Below are positions 1 to 8,728 of a stretch of 64,000 nucleotides of DNA, one piece after another. The notes beneath the pieces are model-generated. The model saw nothing but the letters and a program-made list of their open reading frames with translations. It was not told the origin of the DNA and did not search any database. Each line of letters opens with the position of its first letter. Within the stretch, counting starts at the first letter, position 1. Made by a program: the position numbers and the translations under genes. Source of the stretch: Mesorhizobium sp. M2D.F.Ca.ET.226.01.1.1 (GTDB lineage Bacteria; Pseudomonadota; Alphaproteobacteria; Rhizobiales; Rhizobiaceae); contig NZ_RZOY02000007.1 in the NCBI RefSeq assembly GCF_004022705.2, forward strand, positions 1 to 64,000, given 5' to 3'.

Positions 1-373
1 CGGTGTCGGTCTGCGAGGCGAAGGAGTAGCCGTCGCGGGTGAGTTCGTCGCGCAGCTCCGCGAAATTCTCGATGATGCCGTTGTGGACGATGGCGACGCC
101 GTCGGAAAAATGCGGATGCGCGTTGGTTTCGTTCGGCACGCCATGGGTGGCCCAGCGCGTGTGGCCGATGCCGATCGTGCCGTCGAGCGGGTCGTCCTTC
201 AGCCGGCGTTCGAGGTTGATGAGCTTGCCTTCGGCGCGGCGGCGGCCCAGCTCGCCCTTCTCGACAGTGGCGACACCGGCCGAGTCATAGCCGCGATATT
301 CAAGCCGCTTCAGCGCGTCGACGATGAGCGGCGCGACTTGGCCTCGGCCGACGATTCCAACGATACCGCACAT
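1..373 (-). CDS. glmS: Glutamine--fructose-6-phosphate aminotransferase, N-terminal part (runs off the left edge)
   Basis: This enzyme makes glucosamine-6-phosphate from fructose-6-phosphate and glutamine, the first step of UDP-GlcNAc synthesis in the cytoplasm. Only the first 124 residues are in the window. The protein begins MCGIVGIVG, so after Met removal Cys becomes the N-terminal nucleophile of the class II glutamine amidotransferase domain. The family motifs [17 protein letters not shown] and VHNGIIENF follow in order. The isomerase half lies outside the window. The gene is downstream of glmU on the same strand, the usual alphaproteobacterial order, but a small gene on the opposite strand separates the two. 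The identification is secure. Confidence 0.96.
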   Translation of the reverse strand, partial: MCGIVGIVGRGQVAPLIVDALKRLEYRGYDSAGVATVEKGELGRRRAEGKLINLERRLKDDPLDGTIGIGHTRWATHGVPNETNAHPHFSDGVAIVHNGIIENFAELRDELTRDGYSFASQTDT

Positions 374-586
374 GGCGCTGCCCCCCGATTTCCAGCGGAA
401 AACCCAGCGTTATCTATGGATTGCCGGGCCGCCGTGAAAGTCACTTTGCGTTTCGTTCCGTGTCAGCCGGAACGGTGTTTGTCCAGTGCACCATGTCAGA
501 CCCCACTTGCAATCCGGTTACTTCAATTGTTCGCCTTTTCAGACGGATGGTTCTCTTTGCAGCAAGATTTGGCTAGATGTGAGGCC

Positions 587-961
587 ATGAGCGAAGCCGA
601 GCCCACCACGACACTCTGGCGTCCAGTTGGACCGAAGGAACTGGACTTGATCAAGGCCTCCGGCATGCGCGAATTTCCGCCGCGCCTGCCCGACCAGCCG
701 ATCTTCTATCCGGTTCTTTCCGAAACCTACGCGATCCAGATCGCCCGCGACTGGAACGTTCCGGCGAGCGGCTCCGGCTTCGTCACCCGGTTTGAGGTCC
801 TGAAAAGCTTCCTGGATGGCTACCGTGTCGAGCACGCCGGCAGCAAAGCGCATCTCGAATACTGGATACCCGCCGAGGACCTGCCTCAATTCAACAAGGC
901 GATCATCGGCAAGATCGAGGTGACGGCTGCCTTCGGCAAAATTACCGAAGGCATCCCCTGA
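587..961 (+). CDS. Small conserved protein of unknown function (124 aa)
   Basis: The function is unknown. The predicted 124-residue protein is soluble, with no signal peptide or membrane segment. It has a well-defined start at MSEAEPTTTLWRPVG and conserved-looking segments (FPPRLPDQPIFYPVL, WNVPASGSGFVTRFEV). I recall similar short rhizobial proteins carrying the label 'ADP-ribosylation/crystallin J1', but this one is far too short to be an ADP-ribosylglycohydrolase, so I do not adopt that function. The reading frame stays open upstream to position 83, but that part is antisense to glmS and is not counted. It lies convergent to glmU, with stops only 4 bases apart, and divergent from glmS. Confidence 0.75.
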   Translation: MSEAEPTTTLWRPVGPKELDLIKASGMREFPPRLPDQPIFYPVLSETYAIQIARDWNVPASGSGFVTRFEVLKSFLDGYRVEHAGSKAHLEYWIPAEDLPQFNKAIIGKIEVTAAFGKITEGIP

Positions 962-965
962 AAAG

Positions 966-2336
966 CTATTCCGCCGCGGCCTTCTTCCGCGCCGCGGCAG
1001 CCGAGGCAAAGCGCTCGCGCAACTCCTTGCCCTTGCCGGGGATCGTCTTCTGGCGGGCGCGGCCGAAAGCGAGCGCGTCGTCGGGCACGCTCTCGGTGAT
1101 CACGCTGCCGGAGGCGATGTAGCCGCCCTTGCCGATCGTGACCGGCGCCACCAGCGAGGAATTCGAGCCGACAAAGACGCCCTCACCGATATCGGTGAAG
1201 AATTTCGAATAGCCGTCGTAATTGCAGGTGATGGTGCCGGCGCCGATATTGGCGGCGGCGCCAACGCGCGCGTCGCCGATATAGGTCAGGTGGTTGACCT
1301 TGGCGCCTTCCTCGATCGTCGCCTGCTTGACCTCGCAGAAATTGCCGACCTTGGCCTTCTCTCTCAGATCGGCGCCAGGCCGCAGCCGCGCGAACGGCCC
1401 GACATCGCAATTGGACGCAATCGTCGCGCCCTCGATATGGCTGAAGGCGTGGATCTTGGCGCCCGAGGCGATCTTGACGCCCGGCCCGAACCAGACATTC
1501 GGCTCGACGATGGTATCGGCGCCGATTTCGGTATCGTGCGAGAAATAGACCGTCTCCGGCGCGATTAGCGTCACCCCCGACAGCATCGCCCCGCGCCGCC
1601 GGCGCGCCTGCCAGATCGCTTCCGCGTCGGCCAGCTCGGCCCGGTTGTTGATGCCGAGCGCGTTCTCGAAACTTGCCTCCGTCGCCACCACGTCGAGGCC
1701 ATCAGCGCCGGCGATCTCGACGATGTCGGTTAGATAGAACTCGCCCTTGGCATTGTCGTTGCCGACCTTGTCGAGCAGCCGAAGCGCATGCTTGCCCGCC
1801 ACGGCCATCATGCCGGCATTGCAGAAGCCGATCTTCTTTTCCTCCTCGGAGCAGTCCTTTTCCTCGCGGATGGCGATCAAGTGGCCATCTTTCTCGATCA
1901 GCCGGCCATAACCGGTCGGATTGGGCGGACAAAAGCCGATGACCGCGACGGCGGCACCTTCCGCTAGCTTCCGCCGCACGGCTGCCAGCGCTTGCGCATC
2001 GATCAGAGGCGTATCGCCGAACATGACGAGGATATCGTCGTAACCCTTTGATATCGCTTCGCGAGCAGCCAGAACGGCATGCGCGGTGCCGAGCCGCTTC
2101 TCCTGCATGAAAGTCTGCGCCTTGGGCGCGAATTTCTGTGCAGCCTTGCGCATCTCGTCGGCGCCGTGCCCGATCACCAGCGCCAGGCCCGTCGCGCCGG
2201 CCGCCTCGGCCGCTTTCACGACATGCGCCACCATAGGCAGGCCGGCTATGGCATGCAGCACTTTTGGCATAGCGCTTTTCATGCGCGTGCCCTCGCCGGC
2301 GGCGAGGATGACGGACAGGCAGGACCTCTGGCTCAT
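966..2336 (-). CDS. glmU: Bifunctional N-acetylglucosamine-1-phosphate uridyltransferase / glucosamine-1-phosphate acetyltransferase
   Basis: GlmU acetylates glucosamine-1-phosphate and couples it to UTP, giving UDP-GlcNAc for peptidoglycan and lipid A. The 456 residues match the usual family length. The N-terminal pyrophosphorylase domain has the nucleotide-binding motif [11 protein letters not shown] at residues 11-21 followed by PKVLH. The C-terminal left-handed beta-helix acetyltransferase domain shows hexapeptide repeats and the [11 protein letters not shown] region. I chose the ATG at 2336; a TTG three codons upstream is also possible. No strong Shine-Dalgarno is visible for either. It probably lies in the same transcription direction as glmS, interrupted by a small opposite-strand gene. 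Confidence 0.97.
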   Translation of the reverse strand: MSQRSCLSVILAAGEGTRMKSAMPKVLHAIAGLPMVAHVVKAAEAAGATGLALVIGHGADEMRKAAQKFAPKAQTFMQEKRLGTAHAVLAAREAISKGYDDILVMFGDTPLIDAQALAAVRRKLAEGAAVAVIGFCPPNPTGYGRLIEKDGHLIAIREEKDCSEEEKKIGFCNAGMMAVAGKHALRLLDKVGNDNAKGEFYLTDIVEIAGADGLDVVATEASFENALGINNRAELADAEAIWQARRRRGAMLSGVTLIAPETVYFSHDTEIGADTIVEPNVWFGPGVKIASGAKIHAFSHIEGATIASNCDVGPFARLRPGADLREKAKVGNFCEVKQATIEEGAKVNHLTYIGDARVGAAANIGAGTITCNYDGYSKFFTDIGEGVFVGSNSSLVAPVTIGKGGYIASGSVITESVPDDALAFGRARQKTIPGKGKELRERFASAAAARKKAAAE

Positions 2337-2695
2337 GGATGGCAACCGTATGAAATGGTTTGAATCAATGCATGCTAGCAGCGGCGTGATGCTGCACCAA
2401 TGCGGTTAAATTCCGGTGAGACGGTGGAGACGAGGTCTCCAAGCGCGAATGTCCGGTGAGGTTCCAGATACAAAAGCACCGCCGCGGTGGCGTCAGCCGG
2501 TTACATAGGTCAGGAAATATCCCCGGCCTGCTGGGAGTGCTGTGTCAGCATCGGCGGAGGCCGCGCGAGCGTGTCGTCGGTTCTCTGTTGGCGGGGGCGA
2601 CTCGAACGCTCCACGCCTCGAAAGCGGGATAGCGAATTCTCGTGAAGGCAAGGTCAAGCTGCGTTTCCGTTCAATATCGGCGGAGACTGGGAGAG
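2337..2695. other. Gene-less spacer between divergent glmU and the adenylate cyclase gene
   Basis: These 359 bases must hold the divergent promoters of glmU and the adenylate cyclase gene. I see a short perfect inverted repeat, GGAGAC-GAG-GTCTCC, at 2426-2440, flanked by two copies of TCCGGTGAG (around 2412-2420 and 2451-2460). I see no convincing promoter boxes, coding region or RNA gene. A tRNA T-loop-like string near 2590-2610 does not fold into a tRNA. Confidence 0.5.
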
Positions 2696-4507
2696 ATGGA
2701 TACCATGCGCGTGGCGCGTCTGGAAGTTGGCAGGACATGGACGCGGGGCGGCCCGCGTGCAGGCGTATGGCCGAGCACGCAGCGCCACCTCGCAGCGATC
2801 CTGGCTTGCGACGTGGTCGGCTACTCGCGCCTGATGGAGCGCGACGAGCGTGGCACGCTCGAGCGGCTCAAGACCTACCGCAAGGATCTCCTCGAACCGC
2901 TGGTCTCCGAGCACCACGGTCGGGTCGTCAAGCTCACCGGCGACGGCATGCTGTGCGAGTTCGGCAGCGTCGTTAACGCGGTGACCTCGGCGATGGCGAT
3001 CCAGCAGGCCTTGGCGGAGCACGAGTCCGAGACGCCCGAGGAAGAGCGGATTCGCTTCCGCATCGGCGTCAATCTAGGGGACGTGGTCTGCGAGGAGGAC
3101 GGCGACCTCTACGGTGACGGGGTCAATATCGCCGCCCGCCTCGAAAGCGTCGCCGATCCGGGCACCGTGGTGGTCTCGGGTACTGCCTACGACCACCTTC
3201 AGGGCAAGCTCGACTGCGGCTTCACGCCGCTTGGCGACCTGCGCCTCAAGAACATCGAGCGGCCCGTGCGCGCTTACCGCGTCGAGGCCGACGCCAGCGC
3301 TGCACCACCTCCCCTACCCGAGAAACCCTCGATCGCGGTTCTGCCTTTCACCAACATGAGCGGCGACCCCGACCAGGAATACTTCGCCGACGGGCTGGTG
3401 GAAGACATCATCACGGGATTGAGCCGGGTGGACTCCTTCTTCGTCATCGCCCGAAACTCGTCCTTCACCTACAAGGGCCGGGCAGTGGACCTGCGCCAGG
3501 TCGGGCGCGAGTTGGGCGTCCGCTACGTGCTTGAAGGCAGCATCCGCAGAGCAGGTTCGCGGGTTCGCATCAGTGGGCAGTTGGTTGACGCGATCAGCGG
3601 GCACCATGTCTGGGCCGACCGCTTCGAGGGCGACATGTGCGACATCTTCGACCTGCAGGACAAGGTGACCGAGAGCGTCGTTGGCGCTGTCGAGCCGAGC
3701 ATCCGGCTGGAGGAAATCAAGCAGGCGCGCATGAAGCCGACCGACTACATGAGCGCCTACGACCTCTACCTTCGCGCGCTGCCGCGCTTCTACAGCATGA
3801 CCCGCGAAGGCTTTGCCGACGTGCGTCGGCTCACCAACGAGGCGCTCAGCATCGACCCTGGCTTCAACTTGGCGAAGGCACTCGGCGCCTATATCCGCAG
3901 CATCTCCGTGAGCCAGTGCTGGCACGAGCCCGATGATACCAGAGTCGCCACGCGCATGGCGCGCGAGGTACTGGCGGAAGCGCGCGACGACCCCACGAGC
4001 CTGCGCTTCGCGGCGCAGGTGATTGCCTACAGCGCGAAGGACTACGAGATGGCGCTGGCCACTATCGAACGATCCCTGCGGCTCAATCCCAATTCGGCGC
4101 AGGGCCATACCAGCTGCGGCTGGGTCAACGCACATTCCGGCCGCCCGCTCGTCGCGATCGAGCATTTTCATAGGGCAATGCGGCTGAGCCCAGTCGATCC
4201 CGAGAAGGGCATCGCGCTCTCGGGCATCGGGATGAGCTACCTGATGCTCGAGCGCTACGAGGAAGCGCTGGCATGGGGTGAACGCGCGCTGCACGAGATG
4301 TCGAACTACGGCTCCTCGCACCGGGTGGTGATCATGGCGCTGGTCAAACTCGATCGGTTGGACGAGGCGCGGACGGCGGCGCAGCGGCTGATGGAGGCGT
4401 TCCCGACCTACACGCTCACCCTGCAGAGACAGATCAACCCATGGCAGGACAAGGTGTTCGGCGAGCGTTACGTCGAGGCCTTGGGCATCGCCGGCGTGCC
4501 GGAGTGA
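2696..4507 (+). CDS. Class III adenylate cyclase with TolB-like middle domain and TPR repeats
   Basis: Predicted to make cyclic AMP. Residues about 30-195 form a class III nucleotidyl cyclase domain. The two metal-binding aspartates are in LACDVVGYSRLM (Asp39) and KLTGDGML (Asp83), and the transition-state Asn144 and Arg148 are in GVNIAARLE, so the site looks intact. Residues about 210-345 contain the TolB/FlgO-like segment (SIAVLPFTNMSGDPDQEYF, then VRYVLEGSIRRAG and HVWADRFEG). The rest is alpha-helical TPR-type repeats. The protein is 603 aa and has no signal peptide. I chose ATG 2696 because GGAGA lies 9 bases upstream; ATG 2705 is possible. This architecture is common in rhizobia, where many paralogues exist. 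The signal sensed is unknown. Confidence 0.88.
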   Translation: MDTMRVARLEVGRTWTRGGPRAGVWPSTQRHLAAILACDVVGYSRLMERDERGTLERLKTYRKDLLEPLVSEHHGRVVKLTGDGMLCEFGSVVNAVTSAMAIQQALAEHESETPEEERIRFRIGVNLGDVVCEEDGDLYGDGVNIAARLESVADPGTVVVSGTAYDHLQGKLDCGFTPLGDLRLKNIERPVRAYRVEADASAAPPPLPEKPSIAVLPFTNMSGDPDQEYFADGLVEDIITGLSRVDSFFVIARNSSFTYKGRAVDLRQVGRELGVRYVLEGSIRRAGSRVRISGQLVDAISGHHVWADRFEGDMCDIFDLQDKVTESVVGAVEPSIRLEEIKQARMKPTDYMSAYDLYLRALPRFYSMTREGFADVRRLTNEALSIDPGFNLAKALGAYIRSISVSQCWHEPDDTRVATRMAREVLAEARDDPTSLRFAAQVIAYSAKDYEMALATIERSLRLNPNSAQGHTSCGWVNAHSGRPLVAIEHFHRAMRLSPVDPEKGIALSGIGMSYLMLERYEEALAWGERALHEMSNYGSSHRVVIMALVKLDRLDEARTAAQRLMEAFPTYTLTLQRQINPWQDKVFGERYVEALGIAGVPE

Positions 4508-4529
4508 TCATCGCGCATAAAATGGCAAC

Positions 4530-5276
4530 CTACCCCAACCGCCCCAGCACCGGGAAATTCTCAAGCAGCCAGTAGGACGCGCTCTGCACGCCGCCGGTGA
4601 GGAAAAACACGCCGGCGACCACCAACAAGGCGCCGATACCCTTCTCGACGCGGCCGAGATGAACGCGGAAGTTGGCGAGGAAGCGCATGAAAGCGCCGGA
4701 AAACAGCGCCGCGATCAGGAACGGGATGCCGAGCCCGAGCGAATAGGCGGCGAGCAGCAGCGCGCCCTCGCCCACCGTCTCGCGCCCGCCGGCCAGTGTC
4801 AGGATCGGCCCCAGCACCGGGCCGATGCAGGGCGTCCACCCGAAAGCGAACGCCAAGCCCATGATATAGGCGGCGACCATGTTTGCCGGTTTGCCTTGCA
4901 CCTGGAAGCGCGCCTCGCGCGACAACAGCGGAATGCGCAGGATGCCGAGGAAGTTGAGGCCCATGACGATGATCAGCGCGCCCGCCACCATCGCCAGTTG
5001 TCCCTGACAGACCCGCAGCAGGTGGCCGATCGTCGAGGCGCCGGCACCGAGCGCGACGAAAACGGTCGAGAAGCCGAGCACGAAAGCAAGCGAGGCGTAG
5101 AGCAGGGCGCCGCGCGCGCCTTCCTTTGCCGTCACGCTCTGATTGCCTCGGAAATCCTCGACCGAAACGCCTGCCATGTAGCAGAGATAGGGCGGCACCA
5201 GCGGCAGCAGGCAAGGCGACACGAACGAGACCGCCCCTGCCCCGACCGCGCTGACATAGCCGATGTCTAATGCCAT
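4530..5276 (-). CDS. ccdA: Cytochrome c biogenesis protein CcdA (thiol-disulfide transporter)
   Basis: CcdA carries reducing equivalents across the inner membrane to periplasmic thioredoxin-like proteins that reduce apocytochrome c. The 248-residue protein has six hydrophobic segments. The two functional cysteines sit in their standard contexts, SPCLLPLVPP (about residue 22) and WTPCIGPVLG (about residue 157). The start MALDIGYVSAVGAG at 5276 matches the family. The open frame extends 19 codons further but adds an unconvincing polar stretch. It is convergent with the cyclase gene. No thioredoxin-like or ccm gene is adjacent, so it appears monocistronic. Confidence 0.93.
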   Translation of the reverse strand: MALDIGYVSAVGAGAVSFVSPCLLPLVPPYLCYMAGVSVEDFRGNQSVTAKEGARGALLYASLAFVLGFSTVFVALGAGASTIGHLLRVCQGQLAMVAGALIIVMGLNFLGILRIPLLSREARFQVQGKPANMVAAYIMGLAFAFGWTPCIGPVLGPILTLAGGRETVGEGALLLAAYSLGLGIPFLIAALFSGAFMRFLANFRVHLGRVEKGIGALLVVAGVFFLTGGVQSASYWLLENFPVLGRLG

Positions 5277-5396
5277 TTCGTCCGCCCTGATTGTGCTGGC
5301 ACCGATATAGCGACGCGAATGGCTCTTTGCCAATCACCATTGTGTGGCACGTCGCCGCTTCGCGGAGGAAGAAACCCTATCCCCCACGCGTTGTCG

Positions 5397-5427
5397 GGAT
5401 AAGCGCGCGATCGCCGCGCGCTTATCC
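5397..5427 (+). promoter_or_regulatory. Perfect 13-bp hairpin immediately upstream of the ribosome binding site of the next gene
   Basis: Arms GGATAAGCGCGCG (5397-5409) and CGCGCGCTTATCC (5415-5427) pair perfectly around the loop ATCGC. The Shine-Dalgarno GGGAG begins four bases downstream and the ATG is at 5443. It could be a 5' UTR mRNA structure, a protein operator, or a terminator remnant without a T-tract. No known riboswitch or operator matches it by eye. Confidence 0.6.
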
Positions 5428-5442
5428 TCAGGGAGATTCAGC

Positions 5443-5820
5443 ATGAAAACGATCGCACTCGGGTTTGCCGCCCTTCTGCTCGGCACCGCCGCGTGCCAGG
5501 CCGCCGAGGCCTGGAAGGAAGCCGAAGTCGGCGGCACAAAGATCTACACCGACGCCAAGGGCATGACGCTCTACACTTTTGACAAGGACGAGAAGGGCAA
5601 GTCCAACTGCTATGACAAATGCGCCGCCAACTGGCCGCCGCTGAAAGCCAAGGCGAGCGCGAAGGCCGAAGGTGAATGGTCTGTCGTCAAGCGTACCGAC
5701 GGGACCCACATGTGGGCCTATGACGGCAACCCGGTCTACACCTTCATCAAGGACAAGAAGGCCGGCGATATGAACGGCGAAGGCGTCGCCGGCGCCTGGC
5801 ACGTCGCCAAGGCTGACTGA
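5443..5820 (+). CDS. Small exported protein with COG4315-type repeat (YxFxxD motif)
   Basis: A 125-residue secreted or lipid-anchored protein of unknown function. Residues 1-20 form a signal peptide. A cysteine at position 18 is preceded by GTAA, a poor lipobox, and a type I cleavage site near CQA-AEA is at least as likely. The mature part has two copies of the COG4315 signature, LYTFDKDEKGKSNCYDKC and VYTFIKDKKAGD, with a conserved GTHMWAYDGNP between them. The start at 5443 is supported by GGGAG eight bases upstream. A strong hairpin lies just before this site, and a second inverted repeat follows the gene. Confidence 0.88.
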   Translation: MKTIALGFAALLLGTAACQAAEAWKEAEVGGTKIYTDAKGMTLYTFDKDEKGKSNCYDKCAANWPPLKAKASAKAEGEWSVVKRTDGTHMWAYDGNPVYTFIKDKKAGDMNGEGVAGAWHVAKAD

Positions 5821-5851
5821 ATCTGCCCTCGCCACCGCCTGGCTGGAGGGT

Positions 5852-5893
5852 GGCTGCCGGGTCCTTGGCGATCCGGCAGCCGGCGGTCCTTTT
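5852..5893 (+). terminator. Probable transcription terminator hairpin after the COG4315 gene
   Basis: GGCTGCCGG (5852-5860) and CCGGCAGCC (5873-5881) form a perfect 9-bp stem with a 12-base loop, 30 bases after the stop codon. A weak T-tract (TCCTTTT) follows. Stem strength and position fit a terminator; the short T-run keeps this tentative. Confidence 0.55.
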
Positions 5894-6154
5894 CGACCTG
5901 AGCCGGCTCGACGATCGCCTTGCGACACGAGCGCACGACCCGATTCCGCCCGGTTCCAGGCGCTGACCTCACCATCCCCAAAAATGTGATCTTTGCCATA
6001 CACTCTAAGAGTGTATCGCCGATTGGCGCCTCGCAAATTGGCCGCCTCCCCTTGACCGATCGCAAAAGCGCGGCCATGTGAGCGACGAAAAGAGTGGGAT
6101 TTCGTCGTGCGTCGCGGAGTTCTTCCGCCACCTCACAGCTGATTAAGAGACCTC
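5894..6154. other. Leader/promoter region of topA
   Basis: The gene-less stretch between the exported protein gene and topA (334 bases in all, from 5821) holds the terminator-like hairpin above and a perfect 19-bp palindrome at 5998-6016. Short open frames crossing it on the minus strand have poor coding character. I see no RNA gene. Confidence 0.5.
5998..6016. promoter_or_regulatory. Perfect 19-bp palindrome, candidate operator upstream of topA
   Basis: ATACACTCT-A-AGAGTGTAT reads the same on both strands. It lies about 140 bases before the topA start in a non-coding region. The ATAC...GTAT ends recall operators of GntR-type or other dimeric regulators. The odd-centred symmetry is typical of a protein-binding site. 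The cognate factor is unknown. Confidence 0.55.
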
Positions 6155-8722
6155 ATGGACGTCGTCGTCGTCGAATCGCCGGCCAAGGCGAAGACAATCA
6201 ACAAATATCTCGGCAAGAACTATAAGGTCCTGGCCTCGTTCGGCCATGTCCGCGATCTGCCGGCCAAGGATGGATCGGTGCGCCCCGACGAGGACTTTGC
6301 CATGTCCTGGTCGGTCGACACCGCCTCGGGCAAACGCCTTGCCGACATCGCCAAGGCGGTCAAGGATGCCGACGGGCTGATCCTCGCCACCGACCCGGAT
6401 CGCGAGGGCGAGGCGATTTCCTGGCACGTGCTGGAAGTCCTGAAGCAGAAGCGCGCGCTGAAGGACAAGCCGGTCAGCCGCGTCGTCTTCAACGCTATCA
6501 CCAAGGCCTCGGTGCTGGACGCGATGGCCAATCCGCGCCAGATCGACGCGCCGCTGGTCGACGCCTACCTCGCCCGCCGCGCGCTGGACTACCTCGTCGG
6601 CTTCACACTGTCGCCGGTGCTGTGGCGCAAGCTGCCGGGCGCCCGTTCCGCCGGCCGCGTGCAGTCGGTGGCGCTGCGCCTCGTCTGCGATCGCGAATCC
6701 GAGATCGAGCGCTTCATCCGCGAGGAATACTGGCAGATCGCGGCCATCCTCAACACGCCGCGCAACGACAGTTTCGAGGCGCGACTGACGGCCTTCGCCG
6801 GCAAGAAGCTGCAAAAGCTCGATATCGCCAACAAAGCGCAGGCCGACGACATCAAGGCGATGCTGGAAGGCGCGACCTTCAAGGCTGTGTCAGTCGAAGC
6901 CAAGCCGACAAAGCGCAATCCCGGCCCGCCCTTCACCACTTCGACGCTGCAGCAGGCAGCATCGTCAGGGCTCGGCTTCTCGGCCACGCGCACAATGCAG
7001 GTGGCGCAGAGACTCTATGAAGGCATGGATGTCGGCGGCGAGACCGCCGGCCTGATCACCTATATGCGAACCGACGGCGTGCAGATGGCGCCGGAGGCGA
7101 TCGAGGCCGCCCGCAACGCCATCGTCAGCGAGTTCGGCGCGAAGTACCTGCCGGAAAAGCCGCGTTTCTACACCACCAAGGCCAAGAACGCGCAGGAAGC
7201 GCATGAGGCGATCCGCCCGACCGATTTCCGGCGCACGCCCGCTTCCGTTCGGCAATATCTCGATGCCGACCAGGCGCGTCTCTACGAGCTGATTTGGAAG
7301 CGCGCCATCGCCAGCCAAATGCAGCCGGCGGAGATCGAGCGCACCACGGTCGAGATCGAGGCGGTCAACGGCGCCCGCACCGCCGAGCTGCGCGCGGTCG
7401 GCTCGGTCGTCCGCTTCGACGGCTTCATCGCCGCCTACACCGACCAGAAGGACGAGGACGCGGAGGACGAGGAGAGCCGCCGCCTGCCCGAGATTCGCTC
7501 GGGCGAGCAGCTAGCCCGCCAGGCGATCAACGCCACTCAGCACACGACCGAGCCGCCGCCGCGCTATTCGGAAGCGTCGCTGATCAAGAAGCTGGAAGAG
7601 CTCGGCATCGGCCGGCCGTCGACCTACACCGCGATCCTGAAGACGCTCGAGGACCGCGACTATGTCACCATCGACCGGCGCAAGCTGGTGCCGCAGGCCA
7701 AGGGCCGGCTGCTCTCGGCCTTCCTCGAAAGCTTCTTCGAACGCTATGTCGAATATGACTTCACCGCCTCGCTCGAGGAAAAGCTCGACGAGATTTCCGA
7801 CGGCAAGCTCGCCTGGAAGGATGTTCTGCGCGACTTCTGGAAGGATTTCTCCGGCGCAGTCGACGACATCAAGGAACTGCGCGTCACCGACGTGCTCGAC
7901 GCCCTCAATGACGAGCTCGCGCCGCTGGTCTTCCCGGAGCGCGAGGATGGCTCCAACCCGCGCATCTGCCCGAAATGCGGCACCGGAAACCTCTCGCTGA
8001 AGCTCGGCAAATTCGGCGCTTTCGTCGGCTGCTCGAACTATCCTGAGTGTTCCTACACCCGCCAGCTCGGCGATGCCGCCAACCCGAACGGCGAGAACGG
8101 CAATGGCGACGACGGCGTCAAGCTGCTCGGCAAGGATCCTTACACAGCCGAGGAAATCACGCTCAGAAGCGGCCGCTTCGGTCCCTACATCCAGCGCGGC
8201 GAAGGCAAGGAGGCCAAGCGATCGAGCCTGCCCAAGGGCTGGACGCCCGAGTCGATCGACCATGAGAAGGCGCTGGCGCTGCTCGCCCTGCCGCGCGATG
8301 TGGGAAAACATCCCGAAACCGGCAAGATGATCTCGGCCGGCCTCGGGCGCTACGGCCCCTTCGTGCTGCATGACGGCACCTACGCCAATCTGGAGAGCAT
8401 CGAGGACGTGTTCTCGATAGGCCTGAACCGCGCCGTCTCGGTGATCGCCGAGAAGCAGCAGAAGGGCAAGGGCGGCCGCAACGGCACGACGCCCGCGGCG
8501 CTGAAGGAACTCGGCGACCATCCCGACGGCGGCGGCAAGATCGTCGTGCGCGACGGCAAATACGGCCCCTATGTCAACTACGGCAAGGTCAATGCAACGC
8601 TGCCCAAGGGCAAGGATCCGCAATCGGTGACGATGGAAGAAGCGCTCGCTTTGATCGCCGAAAAGGAAGCCAAGGGCGGAGGCGGCAAAAAACCCTTCCG
8701 CCGGGCGGCGAAGAAGGGATAA
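6155..8722 (+). CDS. topA: DNA topoisomerase I
   Basis: A type IA topoisomerase that relaxes negative supercoils. The N-terminal TOPRIM domain begins VVVESPAKAKTI and includes the metal-binding TDPDREGEAI. The catalytic tyrosine is Tyr303 in ITYMRTDGV. After the core there is one Cys4 zinc finger (CPKCG...CSNYPEC), then three GPY/GPF-type C-terminal repeats (GRFGPYIQRG, GRYGPFVLHDG, GKYGPYVNYG) and a basic tail. The 855 residues fit alphaproteobacterial TopA. It is followed six bases later by rnr and is probably co-transcribed with rnr and the DUF983 gene. A perfect palindrome in the leader may regulate it. Confidence 0.97.
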   Translation: MDVVVVESPAKAKTINKYLGKNYKVLASFGHVRDLPAKDGSVRPDEDFAMSWSVDTASGKRLADIAKAVKDADGLILATDPDREGEAISWHVLEVLKQKRALKDKPVSRVVFNAITKASVLDAMANPRQIDAPLVDAYLARRALDYLVGFTLSPVLWRKLPGARSAGRVQSVALRLVCDRESEIERFIREEYWQIAAILNTPRNDSFEARLTAFAGKKLQKLDIANKAQADDIKAMLEGATFKAVSVEAKPTKRNPGPPFTTSTLQQAASSGLGFSATRTMQVAQRLYEGMDVGGETAGLITYMRTDGVQMAPEAIEAARNAIVSEFGAKYLPEKPRFYTTKAKNAQEAHEAIRPTDFRRTPASVRQYLDADQARLYELIWKRAIASQMQPAEIERTTVEIEAVNGARTAELRAVGSVVRFDGFIAAYTDQKDEDAEDEESRRLPEIRSGEQLARQAINATQHTTEPPPRYSEASLIKKLEELGIGRPSTYTAILKTLEDRDYVTIDRRKLVPQAKGRLLSAFLESFFERYVEYDFTASLEEKLDEISDGKLAWKDVLRDFWKDFSGAVDDIKELRVTDVLDALNDELAPLVFPEREDGSNPRICPKCGTGNLSLKLGKFGAFVGCSNYPECSYTRQLGDAANPNGENGNGDDGVKLLGKDPYTAEEITLRSGRFGPYIQRGEGKEAKRSSLPKGWTPESIDHEKALALLALPRDVGKHPETGKMISAGLGRYGPFVLHDGTYANLESIEDVFSIGLNRAVSVIAEKQQKGKGGRNGTTPAALKELGDHPDGGGKIVVRDGKYGPYVNYGKVNATLPKGKDPQSVTMEEALALIAEKEAKGGGGKKPFRRAAKKG

Positions 8723-8728
8723 CAGGAC

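Noticed and set aside
2575..2640. tRNA-like T-loop (GTTCGAGTC) on the minus strand, possible tRNA remnant or attachment site
   Set aside because: The T-arm has a mismatch, no matching 5' acceptor strand, D-arm or anticodon arm is found, and the 3' end is not CCA. It is probably chance.
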